From Burkholderiaceae bacterium (lineage in GTDB: Bacteria; Pseudomonadota; Gammaproteobacteria; Burkholderiales; Burkholderiaceae): DNA of 49,958 nt. Under the pieces are notes generated by a model, which was not told the DNA's origin, searched no databases, and saw only the letters and a list, made by a program, of their open reading frames with translations. Numbering within the stretch: position 1 is the stretch's first letter; every line of letters begins with the position of its first letter. Below, piece after piece: positions 8,229 through 16,544 of the stretch. Made by a program: the position numbers and the translations under genes. The stretch spans positions 1-49,958 of the forward strand of contig CANHPL010000014.1 in assembly GCA_947462685.1 (NCBI GenBank). The letters run 5' to 3'.

Positions 8229-9165
8229 GAGATTTTTTCCTCATTTTTTCAACCAAGGACCATAAACCCTCAGGCAATAGCAAAATCACCACAATTAAAC
8301 AAATACCAATGGTCATTTGCCATGTGTTTGGAGAATAACCATATGCAATCGTTTGAATAGCGCCAAAAATAAGAGCCCCCACAAATGGTGCGCTCACACT
8401 ACCAATACCACCCAAGATTGCAATAAACACAAACTCTCCAGAAGTTGTCCAAAAGGTCATGTTGGGATCAATATGGCCAGATACCATGGCTGCAATGGCG
8501 CCACCAATGCCGGATAAAACTCCAGCAATAATATAAATCAAATGAATCGTGCTTTTTGCAGACGCACCCATATATTCAGCACGTATTTCATTATCACGAA
8601 TTGCAGTCAGTAAGAGCCCACGAGGGCTTTTTAAAATCATATTGACAAATAACAACGCAACAATGACAGAAAGTACAGTGACGCCATATAAAACAATTTT
8701 CATTTGGGTTGTTTCAGGAGTCCAACCAAATATCGTTAGACCCGACACAGTAAAGCCGTCTGTTGAGCCTAATTTTTCACTCTTAACTAAAACACCATAT
8801 AAAATCATTGAAAAAGCTAAAGATAATAGCCCAAAAAATATGGCTCGATATTTAGCCAACAAGAACCCTAACAAGTAGGCAAGAAAACCAGCAACAATTC
8901 CACTTGCCAAAAGCAATACAAACAAATCAGTCACTTTGAGCAAAAGACACAACATACCAGTTGTATAGGCTCCCGCGCAAAAGAATAATGCTTGCCCAAA
9001 AGATACCAAGCCAAGACGCATAAAAAGCATTAAGCCTAAGACCACTAAACCGTTGGCGCCTGCAAGCGTGATAATGAATAAAATCCATTGTGGTAACCAC
9101 GGCGATGCAATAAGGATTCCAACTAAGAAACCAATCATATAAATTAATGACTTATCTAGCTTCAT
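8221..9165 (-). CDS. livM: Liv-type ABC transporter permease LivM
   Basis: A 314-residue polytopic membrane protein with about eight to ten hydrophobic segments and no signal peptide. Seen: the permease signature NGLVVLGLMLFMRLGLVSFGQALFF split over the first helices, a cytoplasmic EAA-like loop around LLTAIRDNEIRAEYMGASAKS that docks the ATPases, and TSGEFVFIAILGGIGS near the end. It overlaps livH upstream by four bases (ATGA) and livG downstream by eight. It forms the channel heterodimer with LivH. The ligand is set by the receptor encoded at 10122-11402. Confidence 0.88.
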   Translation of the reverse strand: MKLDKSLIYMIGFLVGILIASPWLPQWILFIITLAGANGLVVLGLMLFMRLGLVSFGQALFFCAGAYTTGMLCLLLKVTDLFVLLLASGIVAGFLAYLLGFLLAKYRAIFFGLLSLAFSMILYGVLVKSEKLGSTDGFTVSGLTIFGWTPETTQMKIVLYGVTVLSVIVALLFVNMILKSPRGLLLTAIRDNEIRAEYMGASAKSTIHLIYIIAGVLSGIGGAIAAMVSGHIDPNMTFWTTSGEFVFIAILGGIGSVSAPFVGALIFGAIQTIAYGYSPNTWQMTIGICLIVVILLLPEGLWSLVEKMRKKSRV

Positions 9166-10058
9166 ATCTTTCTTGCCTCCGCCAAACTAAACAAACCTCT
9201 TGGACGAAACACGAGAACCAATGCCATCACTGAGAAAATAACAAATAGTTCTAATTGCGGTACGTAATGTACGCAGAATGATCGAACTACACCCATGATA
9301 ATTGCTGCCAAGGCGGTGCCCGGTAAACTTCCCAAGCCACCCGTGACAACTACGGCAAATGAAAGGACGATTACATCAACACCTAAGCCCGGCACTACAG
9401 AAATCGTTGGCGTAGTAATCCCGCCAGCAATTGCAGCAAGTGCGCAACCAAAAGAGAAAGTCAAACTAAAAAATCGTCCGACATTGATTCCCATCGCTGA
9501 ACTAATTTCGCGATCATGAATCACGCTCACCAACAACTTACCAGAGCGCGTCTTTTTGAGCATATAAGTTAAACCCAAACTTAATACAATTGCTGAACCT
9601 ATCATCAACAAATAATAGTTAGGATAGGTCATATCCCCGACATTAAAGGTCCCCAATAGCTCATATGGATCAGAAGCGTAATATGGGTCAACGCCCCAAA
9701 TTAATTTAAGCACATCATCCAGAATCAAAAAGACTGCATAAGTGATCAAAAGAATTACTACTTCATCTTTAGCGTATTGATAGCGTAATAAAAATCTTTC
9801 CAATATCCAGCCGATGGCAAAACCAGCCACGAAAGATGCTCCAAATAAAGCAAAAAAAGATAAATGGGGTGGGTAGTTATGACTGAACCAATATCCCGCA
9901 AGTGTGACTGCTACATAACAGCCAAACGCATAAAAACTGGCATGCGCCACATTTAAAACCCGCATAACTCCATAGATAAGTGTTAAACCTACAGCTGATA
10001 TGAATAACCAAGCTGCATAATTAATACCATCAATTAAAACAATTAGTAAATTTGACAT
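9162..10058 (-). CDS. livH: Liv-type ABC transporter permease LivH
   Basis: A 298-residue polytopic permease. Seen: INYAAWLFISAVGLTLIYGVMRVLN at the N-terminus (the NG--G--Y-L-A-GL-LI-G pattern of LivH), NVAHASFYAFG, the coupling loop around VSVIHDREISSAMGINV and the closing VFRPRGLFSL typical of the family. First permease of the livHMGF block. A strong hairpin in the 63-bp gap separates it from the receptor gene. Overlaps livM by four bases. It works with LivM as the transmembrane pore of the importer. Confidence 0.88.
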   Translation of the reverse strand: MSNLLIVLIDGINYAAWLFISAVGLTLIYGVMRVLNVAHASFYAFGCYVAVTLAGYWFSHNYPPHLSFFALFGASFVAGFAIGWILERFLLRYQYAKDEVVILLITYAVFLILDDVLKLIWGVDPYYASDPYELLGTFNVGDMTYPNYYLLMIGSAIVLSLGLTYMLKKTRSGKLLVSVIHDREISSAMGINVGRFFSLTFSFGCALAAIAGGITTPTISVVPGLGVDVIVLSFAVVVTGGLGSLPGTALAAIIMGVVRSFCVHYVPQLELFVIFSVMALVLVFRPRGLFSLAEARKI

Positions 10059-10070
10059 GACGTGCCTTTG

Positions 10071-10096
10071 AAAAACGAGGTCATTGACCTCGTTTT
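10071..10096 (-). terminator. Intercistronic hairpin between livK-like and livH
   Basis: Two perfect 11-base arms (AAAACGAGGTC and GACCTCGTTTT) enclose a three-base loop, followed in the minus direction by five T. It has the shape of an intrinsic terminator but lies inside the transporter operon. It probably ends most transcripts after the abundant receptor mRNA and lets a fraction read into the permease and ATPase genes, or it protects the 3' end of the receptor message. Confidence 0.75.
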
Positions 10097-10121
10097 ATTT
10101 CTTCTAAGTTTAAAAAGTCTT

Positions 10122-11402
10122 TTATTGCTTCTTAGAAGCCATCCAATCAGCAGCTTTTACACCATCAGGAGGCATTACCTGATCTGGCGTAAAACGCTTT
10201 TGGTCAACTAGTTGAATTTGGCCATTAACGTGCTTCACACGGCCATATACCATTTCTGCTGTTGCTTGATGACCATTGCTCAAGTTGAATTTATGCACTC
10301 CGCCTGGCCCTTCATATGTCATACCACGCATTGCATCAGCAATTTGATCAGAGCTTGGCTTATTACCGCCATTTGCGGCTAAAGCTTTTTCAAAGGCTAA
10401 TTTAGTAGCCATAATTGTGTGAGCCATTTGATAAGCAGCTAAATTTGGTGGCGCGTTATAACGGTCGATGACGTTTGAACGATACCAATCATTTAAAGCT
10501 GATTTAGGAGCATATACGCCGTAAGGTCCACGTGCGCCAATGATAGTTCCTTCTGGAATCTTTGTGCCTAATCTAAACATGGATACTTCACCTCCAGTGA
10601 GAATCACTGAAGATTGTTTAAATAGACCGCGCGGCCCAGCTTGAAGAATAAATGCCTCCATGTCACCACCCCAAATACTTGAGTGAATCACATCAGATTT
10701 ACTTTCTAACAAAGAAGAAATTTCTGCACTGTACTGTCCTGCGAACAACTTAGGCATTTGTGAAGTTTTTTCTTGTAACTGCGGCATTACCATTTTTACA
10801 GCGCCCTGAAAATCTGCCCAGGAGTCCTGTCCAAATGCATAATTTTGATTCAGGCCAGAATATGTTTTTGCGGTTGGTTTGATTGCTTTAACATATAAAG
10901 CTGCACCCACGCTATCAGCTGTCGCATGATTTACCGCACGGAAAACATATTTTTTAGGACTTTCCTCAAACAATCGTGGTGAACCACAATCATACATTAA
11001 GGTTAAGGTTTTTAATTCTTCAGCAATTGGCGCTACAGCCAAACAATTACCACTCGATACATAGCCAATCACAATATCAACTTTATCGCGTTGTACTAAA
11101 TTGCGATATTCCGTAACCACGTTAGTTGGAGAACCAGCTTCATCGATAACGACAAGCTTGACAGGCATTCCACCAAAACCTTTAACATTATAAGGCGCAG
11201 GTGCTTTGGCATTGTTAAATGCATCAGCTAACATCTCTGCTGTATTTCTAGCAGGAACTCCAAACGGTGCAGCTCCAGGTCCAGATAAGAAAGAGACGAT
11301 TCCAATTTTTACTTCGGCAGGAGCCGCAGGGGCTTGCGCTTGAGCCACGCCCATCATCGACCCAATTACCATACTAGCTATTAGCTTTTTACTCAAATTC
11401 AT
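10122..11402 (-). CDS. Liv-type ABC transporter periplasmic receptor
   Basis: A 426-residue periplasmic binding protein of the LivK family (Peripla_BP_6). Seen: a signal peptide with a Lys-rich start, a hydrophobic core and a likely cleavage after AQA near residue 24; VKIGIVSFLSGPGA, the typical first strand; DEAGSPTNVVTEYRNLV; and GYVSSGNCLAVAPIAEELK in the ligand hinge region. It leads the importer operon and is separated from livH by a hairpin. The neighbouring CoA-transferase, hydratase and dehydrogenase suggest an organic acid ligand, as known for several betaproteobacterial members. That is inference; the ligand is not readable. Confidence 0.85.
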   Translation of the reverse strand: MNLSKKLIASMVIGSMMGVAQAQAPAAPAEVKIGIVSFLSGPGAAPFGVPARNTAEMLADAFNNAKAPAPYNVKGFGGMPVKLVVIDEAGSPTNVVTEYRNLVQRDKVDIVIGYVSSGNCLAVAPIAEELKTLTLMYDCGSPRLFEESPKKYVFRAVNHATADSVGAALYVKAIKPTAKTYSGLNQNYAFGQDSWADFQGAVKMVMPQLQEKTSQMPKLFAGQYSAEISSLLESKSDVIHSSIWGGDMEAFILQAGPRGLFKQSSVILTGGEVSMFRLGTKIPEGTIIGARGPYGVYAPKSALNDWYRSNVIDRYNAPPNLAAYQMAHTIMATKLAFEKALAANGGNKPSSDQIADAMRGMTYEGPGGVHKFNLSNGHQATAEMVYGRVKHVNGQIQLVDQKRFTPDQVMPPDGVKAADWMASKKQ

Positions 11403-11441
11403 TTTGTCTCCAATTGATAAATTTCTATTAATATTTGTAAC

Positions 11442-11459
11442 TACTAATTCTTATTAGTA
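11442..11459. promoter_or_regulatory. Inverted repeat upstream of the Liv receptor gene
   Basis: Seven-base perfect arms TACTAAT and ATTAGTA are separated by TCTT, 40 bases before the receptor start codon on the minus strand. It may be an operator or a 5' UTR stem. It does not match the ACTTGT-type palindromes seen elsewhere. The whole 191-bp leader 11403-11593 holds no other gene or recognisable element. Confidence 0.35.
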
Positions 11460-11593
11460 TGCATGCACCAGCTTTTATTGCGAATACTTAATAGTTTACG
11501 TCGTAACCATTCTACGTCAACCTTTTGCAACTTAGTGATTTCCCTTAGTTTTTGAAAATTGATAGTCTTTCGAGAGGATAAATAGCCTTAGGA

Positions 11594-12802
11594 TTAAGCA
11601 ATCACTTTTCGTACTCGCAGTTCCTCAATACGCTTCTGATCCAAATACTCAGAAAGTACTTCTTGCGTATGCTCCCCCAAACGTGGTGGAGGGTAACGAA
11701 CTGCGGTAGGAGTTTGATGCATTTTCAGAGGGGTACCGAGTGTTTTTAATTCGCCAATCGTAGGATGCGGATGCTTAATGATCATTTGTCTTGCCATAGT
11801 GTGCTCTGTAGCAAGCGCCTCAGCAACGGTATTAACGGGCCCTACGGGAATTCCATTTTTACGAAGTAGTGGGATTAATTCTGCAGAGTGTATTTTTTTT
11901 AGTTCCGCTCCGACCATCGCATCTACTTCTTCACGATTGCCTATACGCGCTGTATTGGTTTGATATTTTTCATTACTCGCCCACTCTGGATGACCTAAAA
12001 TTTCCGCTAATTTAGCAAATTGGCCATCATTGCCAATCGCCAGTGCAATTAATTTGTCTGCTGCATCAAAAGTTGTATAAGGAACAATTGTCGGATGACC
12101 ATTACCAAAACGGCGTGCATCTTTACCGGTAGCTAAATGGCTTGAACCCACATTGGCTAATAGGGCAATCGAAGTGTCATATAAAGCGACTTCCACATGC
12201 TGACCTAGTCCAGTTCGATATCTAGCTAAAAGAGCACCTTGGATGACATTCGCAGCCATCATGCCAGTTGCAATATCAACAATCGCAACGCCATACTTAC
12301 TCGGAACACCCTGCTCTTCGCCACAAATACTCATCAAACCAGATTCTGCCTGCAATATAAAGTCATATCCAGGTAATTGAGAAAGAGGCCCCTGTGTGCC
12401 GTAACCGGTGATTGAACAACGTACCACTCGCGGAGCATTTTTCTCAAACCATGCCTGATCAAATCCCCATTTTTCTAAAGTACCATTTTTAAAATTTTCT
12501 AGTACAACGTCAAAATGAGGAATTAAAGTTGCCAGTAAGTCTTTCCCTTCTGGTTGGGAAAAGTCGATAGTAATTCCTCTTTTATTACGATTACAGCCTA
12601 AATAATAAGAGGATTCCCCTTCCAAAAAGGGAGGGCCCCACGCCCGAGTATCATCACCGGATTTAGGGGATTCCACTTTAACAACCTCGGCACCCATATC
12701 ACCCAGAAGCATTCCACACCATGGACCGGCGAGGACGCGACTGAGATCAAGGACCTTAAAGCCTGTTAAAGCACCTTCAGTAGATTGACTTACTTCTGAC
12801 AT
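11594..12802 (-). CDS. Family III CoA-transferase (CaiB/BaiF)
   Basis: A 402-residue enzyme that moves CoA between carboxylic acids. Seen: VLDLSRVLAGPWCGMLLGDMGAEVVKVE split over the first strands, NRNKRGITIDF, VLENFKNGTLEKWG and PGYDFILQAESGLM. Asp176 in VAIVDIATG aligns with the catalytic Asp of formyl-CoA transferase. The frame extends to 12832, but the ATG at 12802 starts one base after the upstream hydratase stop and gives the family's normal N-terminus, so it is preferred; neither has a strong ribosome site. With the two upstream genes it forms a cassette: CoA activation, hydration, oxidation. The acid is unknown. Confidence 0.87.
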   Translation of the reverse strand: MSEVSQSTEGALTGFKVLDLSRVLAGPWCGMLLGDMGAEVVKVESPKSGDDTRAWGPPFLEGESSYYLGCNRNKRGITIDFSQPEGKDLLATLIPHFDVVLENFKNGTLEKWGFDQAWFEKNAPRVVRCSITGYGTQGPLSQLPGYDFILQAESGLMSICGEEQGVPSKYGVAIVDIATGMMAANVIQGALLARYRTGLGQHVEVALYDTSIALLANVGSSHLATGKDARRFGNGHPTIVPYTTFDAADKLIALAIGNDGQFAKLAEILGHPEWASNEKYQTNTARIGNREEVDAMVGAELKKIHSAELIPLLRKNGIPVGPVNTVAEALATEHTMARQMIIKHPHPTIGELKTLGTPLKMHQTPTAVRYPPPRLGEHTQEVLSEYLDQKRIEELRVRKVIA

Positions 12803-12803
12803 T

Positions 12804-13679
12804 TTAGAGATTGCGCATATCAGGTGGTGCATTCAGGTTCTTATGAAAGCCATCCATATAATCCGCAAGAGCTGCTTTATTTTGTAAACGGAATTTCTGG
12901 AAATCTGGCTTACGATCTTCGAGGAATGCATTCATACCTTCTAAGCATTCTTCTGATCCCCAAACATAGGCTAACAACTCCATACCATGCTGCCATGATG
13001 CATACATTTGATCTGATTCGAAATTCAAACTCTTTTTCGTCATACGAATCGTTTGTGAACTATGGCTCTTAATGCTTTCACACCAAGCAAGTGTCTCTTC
13101 CATAAGTTTTGCTTCAGGTACACATTTATTGATCAAGCCAATTTTCTCAGCTTCTTTAGCATCAAAACGCTTAGCCAAGAAAATCATTTCACGAGCAATA
13201 CGTTCCCCAACAATTCTTGGTAAGTATTGAGTTGCTCCAACAGTTGGACATGCACCTACTTTTGCACCAGTTTGACCCAACATAGATTTTTCAGAAGCGA
13301 TTACTAAATCACACCATAAGGCGAGTTCATGACCACCACCGACACACCAACCATTTACCATCGCAATTACAGGAATTGCAACACCACGAATCGCCATTGC
13401 AAGCCCCAACATACGGTCATTCCACATCGAACCATTCGTAAATGTTAATCTCTTCATCGCATAGAAATCACCACCAGCTGAGAATGCTTTATCGCCCGCG
13501 CCTTTAAACACGATACAAGCAATCGATGGGTCTTCACGAGTCAATTTCACTGCATCAATCATTTCATCAAGAGTTTGCTCTCTAAATGCATTGAGCACAC
13601 GTGGGCGATTAATCGTGATCCAAGCAACTTGATCTTTTACTTCAAAAATGATGTCTTTATAATTTTTTTGATTTTCCAT
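12804..13679 (-). CDS. Enoyl-CoA hydratase/isomerase-family protein, MenB/BadI-like
   Basis: A 291-residue crotonase-fold enzyme. Seen: WITINRPRVLNAFREQT, AGDKAFSAGGDF (first oxyanion strand), MVNGWCVGGGHELALWCD (second oxyanion site), then GQTGAKVGACPTVGATQYLPRIVG. Of the two Glu residues used by enoyl-CoA hydratase, the first is kept (E118) but the second is Gly138. The GQTG-KVG motif is that of dihydroxynaphthoyl-CoA synthase and of the ring-opening 2-ketocyclohexanecarboxyl-CoA hydrolase BadI. The reaction may therefore be C-C bond making or breaking (Claisen-type) rather than simple hydration. It lies between a CoA-transferase and a hydroxyacyl-CoA dehydrogenase. The C-terminal 30 residues are longer than usual. 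Confidence 0.82.
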   Translation of the reverse strand: MENQKNYKDIIFEVKDQVAWITINRPRVLNAFREQTLDEMIDAVKLTREDPSIACIVFKGAGDKAFSAGGDFYAMKRLTFTNGSMWNDRMLGLAMAIRGVAIPVIAMVNGWCVGGGHELALWCDLVIASEKSMLGQTGAKVGACPTVGATQYLPRIVGERIAREMIFLAKRFDAKEAEKIGLINKCVPEAKLMEETLAWCESIKSHSSQTIRMTKKSLNFESDQMYASWQHGMELLAYVWGSEECLEGMNAFLEDRKPDFQKFRLQNKAALADYMDGFHKNLNAPPDMRNL

Positions 13680-13761
13680 AACAACTCCAATTAAATGTTT
13701 TTAAATACAACCTGAACAACAATTACACACATCAAAACAACAACCATCAATCATACACAAA

Positions 13762-14691
13762 TTAATCAATTTCAATTTGTAACACGTCAAATGCTCCTTT
13801 TAGCCTTGCATTGTATTTACGACGCATTTCTTTCATTTCTTCATCACTCCAAGTTCTAAAACCTTCTTTCGATTTCATCCCATACTTACCATTGGCGATC
13901 AGAGTCGCAATGACCGGTTGTAAACCTGTCACATTATATAAAGATGGCCAAATTTCGACAGAAGCTCCTGCCATTCCTTCCCAGCCACTGATTTCTTTTT
14001 GAGTCATCGGACCAACCGCCGCATAACGAAAACCAAAGCTATAACGTACGGCAGTATCCACGTCATCTGGAGTTGCAATACCGGCATCTACCAGTGACAA
14101 TGCCTCACGCATGAGCGCATGTTGTATACGATTTGCTAAAAAACCTGGAATATCTTTTCTAACCAAAACAGGTTTTTTACCAGCGGCACGATATAACTGA
14201 CAAACATCTTCACCCATTTGCGGATCTGATTTTTCTCCTAATACCACCTCAACTAAAGGAACAATGTGTGCAGGCATAAAGTAATGCGCATTAAACATCC
14301 GGTAGGCTGTAGGTAAACCCTCGGCAATTTTTGATATCGGAAATCCAGAGCTATTGCTACCAATTGGAATATTCGATGGCACTCTGTGATCTAACTGAGC
14401 AAATAAGGCTTTTTTCAGAGCCATATCTTCTTTAATGGTTTCTAGAACCCAAATCACGTCGGACCAATCACTCCAATCATCAATTGCTCCAAATATTAAA
14501 GGTGCTTCTTGGGCATTCCAGAGGGGATTCATATCTTTCGTTAGCTGGACAATCTCGTCTTCTTGACTCTTGGCACGTTCAGTATTTCGACCTAACAAAA
14601 TGACAGCATGAGCAGTGGCCAAAAAACCAGCGGCAATGCCAACGGCCATAATTCCTGTGCCCAATATGACAACTTTTTTCATAGGTCTCAT
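13762..14691 (-). CDS. 3-hydroxyacyl-CoA dehydrogenase-family NAD enzyme
   Basis: A 309-residue protein with an N-terminal Rossmann domain (VVILGTGIMAVGIAAGF) and the helical 3HCDH C-terminal domain (KDIPGFLANRIQHALMREALSL, GKYGMKSKEGFRTW). A His in FNAHYFMPAH sits where the catalytic His of the family is found. The Gly motif is GTGIMAVG rather than GAGxMGxG. Size fits hydroxybutyryl-CoA, carnitine and gulonate dehydrogenases. The ATG at 14691 follows GGAG; a second ATG at 14682 is too far from it. First gene of the minus operon, divergent from the lactonase gene across a control region with two palindromes. Confidence 0.83.
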   Translation of the reverse strand: MRPMKKVVILGTGIMAVGIAAGFLATAHAVILLGRNTERAKSQEDEIVQLTKDMNPLWNAQEAPLIFGAIDDWSDWSDVIWVLETIKEDMALKKALFAQLDHRVPSNIPIGSNSSGFPISKIAEGLPTAYRMFNAHYFMPAHIVPLVEVVLGEKSDPQMGEDVCQLYRAAGKKPVLVRKDIPGFLANRIQHALMREALSLVDAGIATPDDVDTAVRYSFGFRYAAVGPMTQKEISGWEGMAGASVEIWPSLYNVTGLQPVIATLIANGKYGMKSKEGFRTWSDEEMKEMRRKYNARLKGAFDVLQIEID

Positions 14692-14706
14692 TCCACTCCA
14701 AAACAG

Positions 14707-14722
14707 ACTTGTTCGAACAAGT
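14707..14722. promoter_or_regulatory. Perfect 16-bp palindrome, likely GntR/HutC operator (site 1)
   Basis: ACTTGTTCGAACAAGT is a perfect palindrome, 15 bases upstream of the dehydrogenase start on the minus strand. The half-site ACTTGT recurs at 14821-14836 in the same divergent spacer. The spacing and TTGT-N4-ACAA core resemble operators of GntR regulators of the HutC branch, one of which is encoded just downstream (15776-16525). Its place in the leader of the minus operon suggests repression. Confidence 0.7.
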
Positions 14723-14820
14723 AGTTTCTGTATACTTTTAAATAATTAAATTTTTTTAATTGTAACCAATAAATTATTCGATAATTTTAATACTATTATT
14801 AAACTAGTCTTTTTTATTAA

Positions 14821-14836
14821 ACCTGTACATACAAGT
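14821..14836. promoter_or_regulatory. Near-perfect palindrome, likely GntR/HutC operator (site 2)
   Basis: ACCTGTACATACAAGT shares the arms of site 1 (ACCTGT/ACAAGT, one mismatch) with the same four-base centre. It ends one base before the AAGGAG ribosome site of the lactonase gene (start 14851), so a bound repressor would block the plus operon. The pair of sites 114 bp apart could allow looping across the divergent promoters. Confidence 0.65.
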
Positions 14837-14850
14837 AAGGAGCCATTCTC

Positions 14851-15774
14851 GTGTTTAATCCATTCCAACAAGTAGAATTAATTAAAGCCGAATTATTCAT
14901 GTCAATGCCAGCGAAATTTCGTAATCCAAAGCGAACTTCTTGGGCAGATCCAAATCGGCAAGGTGCTGAAATTGAATGTTTTTTAGAAGGCCCATCTTTT
15001 GACCGAGAAGGTAATTTATGGTTTGTTGATATTCCCTATGGCCGTATTTTTAGAATCTCAACCAAAGGTGAGTGGGAACTCATTACCCAATATGACGGAT
15101 GGCCAAACGGCTTAAAGTTTCATAAAGATGGCAGAGCATTTATTTGTGATTACAAAATGGGGCTCCTTAGCCTTGATACAAAAACTGGCAAAATCGAAAC
15201 AATTTTAGGCTCCATGTATAGCGAATCATTTAAGGGCTTAAATGACCTGCACTTTGCAGCGAATGGTGACCTATACTTTACTGACCAAGGCCAAACTGGG
15301 ATTGCCGATCCAACAGGTCGGGTTTTCCGTTTACGCGCAAATGGTCAATTAGATCGCTTAGCTCTCAATGTCCCTAGTCCAAACGGCATCACTTTATCAA
15401 CTACCGATAAGCATTGTTATGTTGCTGTAACGCGCTCACAACAAATTTGGCGCTTGCCAATCATGGCGGATGGTTCGGTTTCAAAAACAGGTGTTGCAAT
15501 TCAATTATCTGGCGGTGCTGCTGGTCCTGATGGTATTGAAATGGATTCGGAAAATGGTTTACTCGTTTGCCACCTTGGCGTCGGCGTTTGGCGCTTTGAT
15601 AGCAACATGCTACCAACCCATTTGATCTACTCTGAAAACAAACACCACCACCATCTTGCAAATATTTGTACTGGCGGTGATGGCAGAGATCTTTACATTA
15701 CTGAATCGATGTCTGGCGATATTCTCAAAGCGCGCTTACCAGTAGCTGGTAAAAAGATGTTTGGTCTTAGCTGA
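14851..15774 (+). CDS. SMP-30/gluconolactonase-like beta-propeller hydrolase
   Basis: A 307-residue six-bladed propeller of the SMP-30/gluconolactonase/LRE family. Seen: the family opener FLEGPSFDREGNLWFVDI with metal ligand Glu46, the recurring N/D-G-D/N turn of each blade, and the later metal-site motifs SPNGITLS and GPDGIEMD. The start is GTG, eight bases after AAGGAG, the only start with a good ribosome site. Such enzymes open lactones of sugar or hydroxy acids in the cytoplasm using a divalent metal. First gene of the plus operon; the regulator begins one base after its stop. Confidence 0.82.
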   Translation: MFNPFQQVELIKAELFMSMPAKFRNPKRTSWADPNRQGAEIECFLEGPSFDREGNLWFVDIPYGRIFRISTKGEWELITQYDGWPNGLKFHKDGRAFICDYKMGLLSLDTKTGKIETILGSMYSESFKGLNDLHFAANGDLYFTDQGQTGIADPTGRVFRLRANGQLDRLALNVPSPNGITLSTTDKHCYVAVTRSQQIWRLPIMADGSVSKTGVAIQLSGGAAGPDGIEMDSENGLLVCHLGVGVWRFDSNMLPTHLIYSENKHHHHLANICTGGDGRDLYITESMSGDILKARLPVAGKKMFGLS

Positions 15775-15775
15775 T

Positions 15776-16525
15776 ATGTTGCAAGCAGTGACTAAAAGAG
15801 TGGTTTTGTATCGGCAGGTTGCAGAGCAACTTGTCGAACAAATCCAATCTGGTGTTTGGCCGGTTGGGGATAATCTTCCCTCCGAAAATCAGTTAGCCAC
15901 CAACTTTCATGTCAGTCGCCAAACGGTCAGGCAAGCATTGCAATTTTTACAAGAAAATGGTTATATCCATCGCCATCAAGGGGCAGCAACAAAAGTAATT
16001 TCGACGTCACAACCCAGGAAATTTAGCCAAAGCTTTAACTCTTTAGGAGAAATTTTAAATTACCCACGCAACACCTACAGAGAAAGCCATATTGAAGAAT
16101 ATGTAGAGTGTGATCAAGATTTACAAAAAATCTTACAGGCTCCTATTGGTTCTGCTTGGTATCATATTGGAGCGGTTAGACTAGAAGAAGATACCAACAT
16201 TAAACTAGCGTGGACAGATATTTATATTTTGCAAAAGTTTGCTAAATTAACTCAAATGAAAGACCACTCACGCGAAATGGTGTATTCGCAAATTGAGAAA
16301 CACTTTGGCGTCAGTATTGCTCATGCCGATGTGGAAATTTCTTCTTCAAGACTCGCTCAAAAACATGCTGAGTTATTGGGTGTTCAAACTGGATCATCTT
16401 CTTTAGTGGTTCTAAGAAGGTATTTTGATCAAGAAGGTAATCCATTTGAAATCTCCATGACGCATCATCCAGAAAATCGTTACACCTTCAAAATGAATCT
16501 TCGTAGTTCACATCAAATCTATTAA
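15776..16525 (+). CDS. GntR-family transcriptional regulator, HutC/UTRA subfamily
   Basis: A 249-residue regulator. N-terminal winged helix (about 10-75): LYRQVAEQLVEQIQSGVW, LPSENQLATNFHVSRQTVRQAL (recognition helix) and ENGYIHRHQGAAT (wing). The C-terminal UTRA ligand domain (about 90-240) ends in SSLVVLRRYFDQEGNPFEIS. A TTG at 15761 would extend it by five residues into the lactonase gene, but the ATG one base after the lactonase stop is more likely. It sits within the operon it most likely controls. Two ACTTGT-type palindromes lie in the divergent spacer upstream of the operon. The effector is probably a pathway intermediate that binds UTRA and releases DNA. Confidence 0.88.
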   Translation: MLQAVTKRVVLYRQVAEQLVEQIQSGVWPVGDNLPSENQLATNFHVSRQTVRQALQFLQENGYIHRHQGAATKVISTSQPRKFSQSFNSLGEILNYPRNTYRESHIEEYVECDQDLQKILQAPIGSAWYHIGAVRLEEDTNIKLAWTDIYILQKFAKLTQMKDHSREMVYSQIEKHFGVSIAHADVEISSSRLAQKHAELLGVQTGSSSLVVLRRYFDQEGNPFEISMTHHPENRYTFKMNLRSSHQIY

Positions 16526-16544
16526 TCAACAGAGAGAAACCACT

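Noticed and set aside
12824..13072. Plus-strand open frame of 82 codons opposite the hydratase gene
   Set aside because: It lies wholly opposite well-supported minus-strand genes and has no recognisable motif or ribosome site.
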